NCBI RefSeq assembly: GCF_025151045.1
Contig: NZ_CP102285.1
Coordinates: forward strand, 3,906,001 to 3,970,000
DNA from: Parabacteroides johnsonii DSM 18315
GTDB lineage: Bacteria; Bacteroidota; Bacteroidia; Bacteroidales; Tannerellaceae
Length of the DNA stretch: 64,000 nt
Direction of reading: 5' to 3'
The notes under the pieces were generated by a model that ran no database searches, was not told where the DNA came from, and saw only the letters and a program-made list of their open reading frames with translations. This document shows, piece after piece, positions 43,601-51,045 of this stretch (the stretch's first letter is position 1; every line of letters starts with the position of its first letter). The position numbers were made by a program, and so were the translations under genes.

Positions 43601-43642
43601 ACTTGCTGCTGCTATTTTAAAAAAATCTCTACGTGTAATCAT
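40640..43642 (-). CDS. Tat-exported double FAD-dependent oxidoreductase with helical C-terminal domain
   Basis: This very large flavoprotein (1000 residues) has a twin-arginine signal (TRRDFFK). Two FAD/NAD-type Rossmann regions are visible: the first, near residues 54-80, reads VDLVVAGGSSRAIAAAAAAA and deviates from GxGxxG; the second, near 405-430, reads YDVVVMGGGTAGASAGISAA and is intact. A C-terminal helical part (about 770-1000) resembles HEAT-like repeats. The protein thus looks like two FAD_oxidored units fused, with the first possibly degenerate. It is the first cargo gene after susD (166-bp gap) and is followed by a second FAD enzyme after 6 bp. Tat export fits a folded flavoprotein. 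Confidence 0.85.
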   Translation of the reverse strand: MITRRDFFKIAAASGALASVGQIVEAKSTIQSAVPDEGFCHEGARKIPVIAEVDLVVAGGSSRAIAAAAAAAKAGSRVYLVGYMPYLGEDICGSHLYEREAGEKLQTALARKLFPGKNFPTPLHIKKTLEDELIDNNVQFLYSSYVTNVLTDPSGKPAGVVIANRSGRQAIRCKAIIDATHNASVAGLSGAERKPFTAGTQEFCYTVVGNTKKEAPEIILAEELSQPIKVGEKSYPVTRYTFRLPLKDDSYASLAEAEQIIRSRTWDIEQVDSSDLLWYIPKQTIDSEKAYNGNPVSLRKLPMQAFKSKNIANLWVLGPCAEIPRELATQVMRPVPALFIGEMMGETVARQIKDIPVPAQATVRQLKVNASNYGQTGELLSPLRPSLQKGFVDSPSGALPILGSYDVVVMGGGTAGASAGISAAKQGANTLVLEYLHGLGGLSTLGMIGVYWDGFRGGYTAHIDKSVLAMAPKDHPRQPKGEGRFPADWKMEWHRKELLQAGGKLWFGVMGCGALTEGNQVKGVVVATPFGRGVILSKILIDSTGSADIAIAAGASFDYTGKKTIAVQGAGTGKWAPGDYYNNNDWLFVDDTDILDVSRAFVQAKTKLQGQYDLVKIPQTRERRRVIGDYIISVYDVINHRRYPDTISYHKSSFDTHGMIIDPLFILNPPEKRHMIYDADVPLRSLLPKGLEGILTTGLGASAHRDAMPVIRMQPCLQNQGYAVGYLSALCVKENKSPRKIDIKKVQRHLVEIGNLPQRVLTDKEFKGFSNSEMKKAITSVTDNYKGLEILLTDPERCIQLAGKQIAGATMPEERVILASILCILGQGKHAPVLAEAIRQYKDWDEGWHYTGMGQFGMCLSRLDALITALGNSRETSVLPTVLEKAKKLEPEDYLSHFRAIAMATEAIGSREAVPQLATMLTTPGVRGHSILSYTEARSKAVPDLNDTSTRNLALKELHLARALYLCGDQDGIGEEVLRRYADGLQGHYARYAQEILNCK

Positions 43643-43808
43643 GGTTTTATTATTTAAGAATTAAAATGAAAGAAGATGAATGATTTATTTTTCAGATTAA
43701 TTGTTTTCATATATACCCCGGTTGTTCATCAAATAATTAATCTTTATGTAAAGATAGATGTTACAACCGAGGTATACAAACAGAAATATTAAAATTCAGA
43801 GTTCTTTA

Positions 43809-45647
43809 TTAATAACCTGGATTTTGAGTTATTTTATCATTAACTAAAATATCATCGGCAGGAATCGGCCATAAATAGTTTTTCTTAGGATCAAATGACA
43901 TTTTATAGAAAGTGGTGATATATCCAGCTGTTTCCATTGGTGAAATATCCGGTAATCCGTCTTCATCAATTGTAGGTATACCTCCAATAGGAAAGTTTCC
44001 ATCATCCCAGTTTTTTAAAATAGTCATGAAATCAGAAGATAATTGTAAATTGGATTCACTTCCAGTTAAACCGTTCCATTCTGAAGATCCTGACCAAGCA
44101 CGTGATAGATAGTACATTGATTTATTATGTGATTTTTCAGCAATTCTCCAACGTAGTAAATCACGATAGCGAAGCCCTTCAAAAGCAAATTCAGAACGAC
44201 GTTCCATACGGATTATCTTACGTAATGCTTCTTGTGAGGCTACTTCTACTCGTGGATAGGCAATACCTGAACCTTTATAGGCTCGTTCGCGAACTAGATT
44301 GATACTTTTGTCTAAGTCTTCTTGTGTACATTGCCCCATTTCATTCTTTGCTTCTGCGTAAGTCATTAATATCTCAGCATAGCGCAAATAGGGGTAACAG
44401 TTATCAGCTTTGTTACCATACATTTTATAGTCTTTCCAATTATCTTTTACAAATTTGCGCATAGCAAGTCCATTATAAGCAGCATGTTGATTGGTAGCTT
44501 TAGAATCGTTGCTAAGAACCATTTTCCCGGAAGAAACTTCATATACTTTAGTTGCATAAGGATTAGGATTATATTCATAACCTAATATGATATACTCTGG
44601 ATATTTTTCAGGAAAAGTTCCGTCGATTTTTGATTGTTCATATTCTGCATAATCTGTAGAATATTTTGTTTTGAACGGCTGTATCGTCATAGCTAAACGT
44701 GGATCGCGGTTTGCAAACGGATCTTTCGGATTGTAGAGTGGCGATTTGTTGATTGGAAGGCCATCTGTACAGGTGTAAGAGCAGAACAATTCCAGTGACG
44801 GGCTGCGGTTACAAGCTCCACCGATTTTACGAATTACATAATTGTATACATTATCAAAAAGGCCATAGCCTTTTTTTAAAGTCAGATCTCCTTTGAAGTA
44901 GAACATCAATTCAGGAGAACTGTCAGCTTTGAATAATTCACCGTAATTATCATGTAATTTATAAACCTTGGAATTCATACATTGTTCGGCAGCTTGGGCC
45001 GCTGTTTCCCAATCTTCATGATAGAGAGCGAAGCGTGCTTTGATTCCGAGAGCGACGCCTTTTGTAGGTCTTTGTTGTCCGGTATGAGAATCGGGTAGTA
45101 GTTCTATTGCTTTGTCCAAACATTCATAAGCATAAGCCATCACTTCTTTTTTGGGGGTGCGTACAGCTTCGTATGCTTCTTCCAGCGTCATGCCTTTGTT
45201 TAATACGCAATCTCCATAATAAGTTGCCAATTCTCCGTAAGCAAAACCTAACATGAAATAGGCTTCTCCTTTATATTGATTGGTTTTTTCCTCGTTTATT
45301 CCATCAGCTGTGCCGTTGTCTAACGCTTGGATGACTTTAGTTGCACGTGCAACAGCCTTATATAGAGAATTCCAACGGGTTGCTGCTGTTCCCCATTGAG
45401 AGGTTATTGTTCCTATTGTGACATCATTGGAACCATCGCGGTGAAGCATATCATCATCCCATTCAATTCCATCAATAGGGAAAAAGTCTGGTCGCCACCA
45501 ATCGTTGATCGCCATTTCTATTTCGGTTTCATCGTGATACCAATTTTCACTCGAACCTTCCGATAGAGGGTTTAGGTCGAGATCTGCGCAAGCTGTCATA
45601 CTTACTGCTATTATTCCGCTGAATAGATATTTATTTATTTTGTTCAT
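43809..45647 (-). CDS. SusD/RagB family nutrient-binding outer-membrane lipoprotein
   Basis: This ligand-binding partner of the third SusC has 612 residues, with a lipobox MTAC (Cys20) and the typical ADLDLNPLSEGS opening. Family motifs RMERRSEFAFEGLRYRDLLRWR (about 480-505) and the ending YLWPIPADDILVNDKITQNPGY are present. The base composition is clearly more AT-rich (about 38 percent GC in sampled lines) than the oxidoreductase genes downstream. It starts 13 bp after susC. Confidence 0.94.
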   Translation of the reverse strand: MNKINKYLFSGIIAVSMTACADLDLNPLSEGSSENWYHDETEIEMAINDWWRPDFFPIDGIEWDDDMLHRDGSNDVTIGTITSQWGTAATRWNSLYKAVARATKVIQALDNGTADGINEEKTNQYKGEAYFMLGFAYGELATYYGDCVLNKGMTLEEAYEAVRTPKKEVMAYAYECLDKAIELLPDSHTGQQRPTKGVALGIKARFALYHEDWETAAQAAEQCMNSKVYKLHDNYGELFKADSSPELMFYFKGDLTLKKGYGLFDNVYNYVIRKIGGACNRSPSLELFCSYTCTDGLPINKSPLYNPKDPFANRDPRLAMTIQPFKTKYSTDYAEYEQSKIDGTFPEKYPEYIILGYEYNPNPYATKVYEVSSGKMVLSNDSKATNQHAAYNGLAMRKFVKDNWKDYKMYGNKADNCYPYLRYAEILMTYAEAKNEMGQCTQEDLDKSINLVRERAYKGSGIAYPRVEVASQEALRKIIRMERRSEFAFEGLRYRDLLRWRIAEKSHNKSMYYLSRAWSGSSEWNGLTGSESNLQLSSDFMTILKNWDDGNFPIGGIPTIDEDGLPDISPMETAGYITTFYKMSFDPKKNYLWPIPADDILVNDKITQNPGY

Positions 45648-45659
45648 AAGATTTACTGA

Positions 45660-48600
45660 TTAAAATGAAACATTCAAACCAAAGATATAAGATGACATAA
45701 TTAAGTCACCGCTGCGGTCCCATTCGGGATCATATCCATTAGGATATTTTGAAAATGCCGGCAAATCATTGGCACTGAAATAAACTCTTAACTTATTGAC
45801 AAAGAATTTTTTCGTAATGTTTGAAGGTATCGTGTATCCTAATGTAATATTTTTGATACGCATGTAACCCCCATTGAAGAGATAAAAGTCGCTGTTTGCA
45901 TAAATATTCGTGTCATTAGTCGTAAATTTGGGATATTTAGCTGTTGCGTTTTCAGCATCTGTAGCTGTTGGACTCCAATGACTTTCGAATAAATTTAATG
46001 GACAAGAGTATGATTGATATTGGAATGGTCTTACAGCCCATGACCAATATTTGAGTTGACGGCCGATTCCTTGGAATGCCAGATTGAAGTCAAAACCTTT
46101 CCATTCTGCCCAAATGGATCCTCCATATTGTAATTCCGGTAAAGAATTACCTAAATACACACGGTCTTCGGAGGCTGTGATTATACCATCTCCGTTGATA
46201 TCTTGATAACGAATATTACCGGGGCCATCATTGTTTGTTAAAACAGGAATTTTATCACCGTTTTTATCATACATGGCCTCTTCATTTAGGATGATACCCA
46301 TGTTTTTGTAACCATACCATTCTTGATAATGGGAACCTTCTTCTGTAATCTTATTTCCGTCTATTTTTTGACGATCTGCCATATATCCCATTTTAGATCG
46401 GTAGTCAGAGAGGTTGAAGTTGACGCCATACCGAAAGTCATTGATTTGGTCACTCCATGAAAGTTCCAAATCCCAACCCTTGGTATTCATGTCTGCTGCA
46501 TTGTTTTGCGGTGCATTATAGCCAAAATAAGAGGGAAAGCCGACTTCCATCAACATATCGACTGTTTTTTTGTAATAATAATCAGCTGAAGCTTTTAAAC
46601 GATTGTTTAATAATGTTATATCTGCTCCAATTCCATAAGTCGTTGTTGTTTCCCAAGTCAAGTTATTGAAAGCATAGTCTGTCTGATAAGCCGTTTGTAC
46701 CACATCAGCTATACCTGTAGAGGCGTTGGGTATAAAACCTGTTCCAAAGGTAAGTTTTGCCTGATAAGGAAACTCAGAACCAATTCGTTCATTACCCAAT
46801 TGACCGATAGAACCACGGAGCTTTAAATAATCGATTACGCTTTTATTAAACCAAGGTTCTTCAGAAATCATCCAACCAGCACTAACAGAAGGAAATGTTC
46901 CCCAGCGGTGTCCTTCAGCAAAACGTGATGAACCATCAGAACGGATGTTGGCTTGCAACATATAGCGGTCAGCCCAAGAATACATGATACGTCCGAAAAT
47001 CGAGCGGTAAGAATTGTGTCCTGCTTTTCCACTATTGAATTGATAGTCTTCTGGACCCAAATCCAAATAAGGGAAATTATCCAATGTAAAGTTTGTACGG
47101 GAAGCACCTTCATTTTCCCATTTATAGGTATAATCTTCGTAACCAGCCATTAATCCTATGGAGTGCCGTTGGATTTGGAATTTGTAATTAGCATAGAATT
47201 GCATGGTCAAGCTATAGGTGTCGTCACGTGTTTCGCTCAAGCTTGTTGTGGAATAACCTCCTCCGGAGATTGGATCACCAGATATACGATACACATCGTA
47301 TGCCATTTTATGGTCTTTCTTTTTATCGAATGTATATCGTGGTGATGCGACAGCTGTTAGTGTCAAGTCTTTTATTGGGGTAAGGTCTAATTGAAGTTTA
47401 CCGCCGACACGATAATATTCTCCTCTATTATTCCCACTCAGATTATGATAAGCAATAGGATTGTCACCATCTTTTCCATCGGCATAACGTCCATCGGCCC
47501 AATAAGCATTATAAAGAGGCGAACTAAACATGAGGTCTTTCATAATACTGCCGCCAGCCCCATTATGTGGAGAATTTTGTTTTGAATAAAGCAAATTTAC
47601 ATCTACGTTCGCATGAATCCAATTATTGATGGTGTAGTCGTTATTTGAACGGACATTGAAGCGTTCATAATCTTTGTTGTCGTACAGCGCTTCCGACTCA
47701 TAGTAGTTGAGGCTGAAATTTGTTTTTAGCTTTTCTGTTCCTCCACTAAGTGAAAGAGAATGTCGTTGGTGGTGGGTGGTATTATTCAAACCCAATCCCA
47801 TAAAATCGGTATCGGGATAAAGATCTGGATTTTCAGCCCTTAATTGTGCATAATTATTGATCAGATCTTCAGAGTAAGCAGAATTGAGTGAAGAGGCTCC
47901 ATCGTTATAGGCCAATTCATTGTATCCTTTCATCCATTGGACTGCATTTGCAAATTTCGGTTTTGTAGTTGCTGCGTCGATGCCGTATTCCATATTGTAG
48001 GAGAGATGGAATTCTTTGTTTCGGGCGCGTTTTGTGGTGACAAGGATAACACCTGCGGCAGCGCGTGAACCATAGATGGCTGCAGAGGCTGCATCTTTCA
48101 GTACTTGAATATCTTTTACATCTTCGGGTGCGATGTCTCCGAGTGTTCCGGGTACTCCGTCGATAATTACTAATGGGTCATTGGTTGATAGTGTGGTAAC
48201 ACCGCGTACGCGAATAGTCGCTCCAGAGTTTGGATCACCACTTGAACGTGTGACTTGTACACCTGCCATTTGCCCTTGCAACTGATTAGCGAGTTGTGGT
48301 GTATTCTTCATTTGTAACTTGTCTCCTCCCAATGAAGCGGTTGATCCGGTCAAATCAATTTTTCGAGCTGTACCGTAGCCAATTACTACGACTTCATCCA
48401 AAGCTTCAGAATCTTCTTCGAGTGTAATGTTATATGAGTTCTGTGAATTAATTTTTATTTCGACAGGTTTGTATCCGATATAGGAAATCGAAAGTGTAGC
48501 ACCAGGTGCTACACTGATATTGAAGAGTCCTTCAATATCAGTGATAGACCCGTTAGTAGTTCCTTTTTCCACCACGTTGGCCCCGATGATTGGGTCACCG

Positions 48601-49019
48601 TTGCTGTCAAGGACTTTCCCTTTGATTTGCTTAGTCTGTTGTTGCCGGGCATATGTTTTTCGCATAATGTTAATATTCCGGTCATTGATGGTGTATGTCA
48701 GTCCTGTTCCGGCTAATGCTTGTGTCAAGACTTCATCAATTTGATTGCTGTTGGCTTTTACGTTGACTTTGATGTTTGCGACATCTTTGTCTACATAGAA
48801 GAATAAGAATTCGCTTTGTTTTTCTATCTGTGAAAACAAGTCTGTGAGAAGCATCCGCTCTGCTTTGACAGATATTACTGCCGATTGTGAATAAGATGAC
48901 TCGGCTTGCATTGTGGAGGGTAAAACCGTCAATAGCGAAACCGCTGTAATTTTTGTGATTGCTACTAATTTTTTTAGGCTTTCAGAATGAAGATGCCTAT
49001 AATACGAAACATTTTTCAT
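45660..49019 (-). CDS. SusC/RagA TonB-dependent transporter with STN signalling domain
   Basis: This outer-membrane importer has 1119 residues. The leader is followed by an STN domain (about 48-125, ISVKAERMLLTDLFSQIEKQ...), a carboxypeptidase-regulatory-like domain (about 135-205), the DEVVVIGYGTARKIDLTG motif, plug and barrel. The STN domain and the FecR/sigma pair upstream indicate substrate-induced transcription, as in the first locus. AT-rich like its susD. The nearest neighbours are fecR (105 bp upstream) and susD (13 bp downstream). Confidence 0.95.
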   Translation of the reverse strand: MKNVSYYRHLHSESLKKLVAITKITAVSLLTVLPSTMQAESSYSQSAVISVKAERMLLTDLFSQIEKQSEFLFFYVDKDVANIKVNVKANSNQIDEVLTQALAGTGLTYTINDRNINIMRKTYARQQQTKQIKGKVLDSNGDPIIGANVVEKGTTNGSITDIEGLFNISVAPGATLSISYIGYKPVEIKINSQNSYNITLEEDSEALDEVVVIGYGTARKIDLTGSTASLGGDKLQMKNTPQLANQLQGQMAGVQVTRSSGDPNSGATIRVRGVTTLSTNDPLVIIDGVPGTLGDIAPEDVKDIQVLKDAASAAIYGSRAAAGVILVTTKRARNKEFHLSYNMEYGIDAATTKPKFANAVQWMKGYNELAYNDGASSLNSAYSEDLINNYAQLRAENPDLYPDTDFMGLGLNNTTHHQRHSLSLSGGTEKLKTNFSLNYYESEALYDNKDYERFNVRSNNDYTINNWIHANVDVNLLYSKQNSPHNGAGGSIMKDLMFSSPLYNAYWADGRYADGKDGDNPIAYHNLSGNNRGEYYRVGGKLQLDLTPIKDLTLTAVASPRYTFDKKKDHKMAYDVYRISGDPISGGGYSTTSLSETRDDTYSLTMQFYANYKFQIQRHSIGLMAGYEDYTYKWENEGASRTNFTLDNFPYLDLGPEDYQFNSGKAGHNSYRSIFGRIMYSWADRYMLQANIRSDGSSRFAEGHRWGTFPSVSAGWMISEEPWFNKSVIDYLKLRGSIGQLGNERIGSEFPYQAKLTFGTGFIPNASTGIADVVQTAYQTDYAFNNLTWETTTTYGIGADITLLNNRLKASADYYYKKTVDMLMEVGFPSYFGYNAPQNNAADMNTKGWDLELSWSDQINDFRYGVNFNLSDYRSKMGYMADRQKIDGNKITEEGSHYQEWYGYKNMGIILNEEAMYDKNGDKIPVLTNNDGPGNIRYQDINGDGIITASEDRVYLGNSLPELQYGGSIWAEWKGFDFNLAFQGIGRQLKYWSWAVRPFQYQSYSCPLNLFESHWSPTATDAENATAKYPKFTTNDTNIYANSDFYLFNGGYMRIKNITLGYTIPSNITKKFFVNKLRVYFSANDLPAFSKYPNGYDPEWDRSGDLIMSSYIFGLNVSF

Positions 49020-49124
49020 GCTTATGTATTGATTTAATAGATTAATAATTTGGTTGTGCTTTCATGTGTGGCCCTTCTTACGCGGGCATCAGTATTTATA
49101 TGTATCAGTGTTTTCTCATAGGCA

Positions 49125-50117
49125 TTATCTTTTTAGTGTTGCATATTGGATATGATAAACTCCATCATGATTTGTCCATCGTACAGGTAAGCTGTATGAG
49201 ATTACTTTCAAAATCTGGTCAAAACTTTGTCTCTGATCAAATGTTCCGGAGACGGTGACGGACGGATCTGCCAGTCTTTCATCATCAATCCGGATTTCTA
49301 CTTGATACATGTCTTTCAAGTTCTCGATCAATTTGGTGAATGGAATAGATTTGTATTTCAACAGGCCGTCTTTCCAAGCAGTGAAAGTGTCGGTGTCTAT
49401 TTGTTTTACATCAACCTTGTTTGTCGATCGGCTAAAAGTTAGTTGTTGGTTCGGGGTCATTACGATATTTTGTTTTGCACCTTCGAAACGGATGGAACCT
49501 TCCACAAGGGTTGCTGTGATATCGTCGGATTCCGCATCTGCTTTCACGTTGAAGTGCGTGCCCAATACGGTGATAGAGGCGCCGTTCATCTCTACTTGGA
49601 AGGGCTTGCCTGAATCTTTTGCCACTTCGAAATAAGCTTCACCTTCCAATTTGACGTTGCGGTTGTCTTTTCCGTATTTGTCGGAATAGCTTAGGCGGCT
49701 GTTCTTGTTCAATGTGATGACAGTTCCGTCTTCCATCGTGAAGTTGGAGGTATGTTCGCCTGCCAGCAAAGTGTAGTATTCGGATGTACGGTCCTTTGTA
49801 TTATAAAGGGAAAAGGCTGTTGAGAAAATGAAAAACAAACAGGCTGCGGCAATTAGTGGAATGGCGTTTCTCCATAATTGCCGCCGGTAAGTCTGCCTCT
49901 TTTGTACATTGATCTTTTGTTGCAGTTTGTCGGCCGAGAAAGTAGGGGCGACGGAATGTTTGAAAGCGACATCCGCATCCCAATAATTCTTGAGCCGTCG
50001 GAATTCATCCCGGTTCTTTTCGTTTTCGTTCAGCCATTCGCTTAGCGAAAGAATGTCATCCGAAGAACTTTCTCCACTCAGGACACGTGCGATTATATGG
50101 TTTATTCTGTTTTCCAT
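49125..50117 (-). CDS. FecR family anti-sigma factor
   Basis: The 330-residue single-pass membrane protein has an N-terminal sigma-binding domain, a transmembrane helix at about 82-102 (AIPLIAAACLFFIFSTAFSL) and a periplasmic FecR domain with FTMEDGTVITLNKNSRLSYSD, GEAYFEVAKDSGKPF and a C-terminal DUF4974-like part. It relays the signal from the STN domain of SusC. The gene lies 171 bp after the sigma gene, an unusually large gap that contains a strong palindrome at 50212-50249. Confidence 0.92.
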   Translation of the reverse strand: MENRINHIIARVLSGESSSDDILSLSEWLNENEKNRDEFRRLKNYWDADVAFKHSVAPTFSADKLQQKINVQKRQTYRRQLWRNAIPLIAAACLFFIFSTAFSLYNTKDRTSEYYTLLAGEHTSNFTMEDGTVITLNKNSRLSYSDKYGKDNRNVKLEGEAYFEVAKDSGKPFQVEMNGASITVLGTHFNVKADAESDDITATLVEGSIRFEGAKQNIVMTPNQQLTFSRSTNKVDVKQIDTDTFTAWKDGLLKYKSIPFTKLIENLKDMYQVEIRIDDERLADPSVTVSGTFDQRQSFDQILKVISYSLPVRWTNHDGVYHIQYATLKR

Positions 50118-50211
50118 TCTGTGTGTTTCTATATGTATAGTCGCAGGGAAATGAGAATACCCTTAGTCGAAATGAGAAAAAGATAGAAAATTTTCACCCG
50201 TTTCCATAAAG

Positions 50212-50249
50212 TGAAAATTTATTTTCACCGGCGGGAAAATAAATTTTCA
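50212..50249. repeat. 15-bp inverted repeat between sigma and fecR genes
   Basis: TGAAAATTTATTTTC (50212-50226) and GAAAATAAATTTTCA (50235-50249) are perfect inverted copies around ACCGGCGG. No T-tract of terminator type follows on the minus strand. It could be an operator, an attenuating hairpin or an RNA processing site that sets the sigma to anti-sigma ratio. Confidence 0.75.
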
Positions 50250-50288
50250 TGGGCATGGAACTTTTATTTCCTGCCGGAGTGTAGCTTT

Positions 50289-50849
50289 TCAGATGCAATC
50301 GTCAGCAAGTGTTTCCCGCAGTTTGCGGACGGCATTCGCCAAGTGTGCTTCCAGAGTTTTGACGGAGATGTCGAGGATGGCAGCCACTTCTTTATATTTG
50401 AGCTTGTCTTCGCGGACGAGTTTGAAAGCCATCTTGCATTTGGCGGGCAGCGAGTCGATCGCCAGGTTCAGGCGGTGGATTCCTTCCTGGCTGATAAGTT
50501 CTTCTTCGGGAGTCGTTTCGGTCGAGGTGAAAAGGTCGATGGAGATTTCGTCCAGCGATACCTGCTCCATATGCTGTTTGCGATAATAGCTGATCGCTTT
50601 GTGGCGGGCTACCGTATAGATGTAAGAGTCGAAATTGGAGATGCCGGGAAGTTGCTTGCGGTTGTCCCAGATAGCTAAGAAGGTATCGGAAACAATCTCT
50701 TCGGCTTCTGCCGGCGATGAGACATACATGCCCGTAAATCGCATTAGTGGACCGAAATAGGCCATGTAAAGCGATTTAAGAGCGGTCTGTGAATCCGATA
50801 AGGCCATTTCACAAACCCACTGTATGATATCGTCTCGATTCTCTCCCAA
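50289..50849 (-). CDS. ECF RNA polymerase sigma-70 factor
   Basis: This extracytoplasmic-function sigma factor of the third SusC/SusD locus has 186 residues. Region 2 (SLYMAYFGPLMRFTGMYVSSPAEAEEIVSDTFLAIWDNR, spread over 27-65) and region 4 (YKEVAAILDISVKTLEAHLANAVRKLRE, about 150-178) are clear. The only start that keeps the normal N-terminus is TTG at 50849; an ATG at 50807 would remove part of region 2 helix 1. An in-frame stop lies five codons upstream. Regulates its own locus with the FecR protein. Confidence 0.9.
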   Translation of the reverse strand: MGENRDDIIQWVCEMALSDSQTALKSLYMAYFGPLMRFTGMYVSSPAEAEEIVSDTFLAIWDNRKQLPGISNFDSYIYTVARHKAISYYRKQHMEQVSLDEISIDLFTSTETTPEEELISQEGIHRLNLAIDSLPAKCKMAFKLVREDKLKYKEVAAILDISVKTLEAHLANAVRKLRETLADDCI

Positions 50850-51045
50850 GTGTGAGCAAGATTAACAATGTTCTTATAATAAGAGTCGCGAATATAAGGA
50901 AAATCCCTTAGTCTGGTAACATTATTTTTTTATTCAACTGTTTCTGTGGGGGTATAGTTCGACTTGTAACATGTTTGTAACATCTATGTCATTATTGCGT
51001 AATATTTGTTTCAGACCTTTGCAACCAAATACATAACAAGCAATT

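Noticed and set aside
38771..43642. Xanthan lyase
   Set aside because: This name is often given to such proteins, but the visible motifs are FAD-binding and there is no polysaccharide lyase domain.
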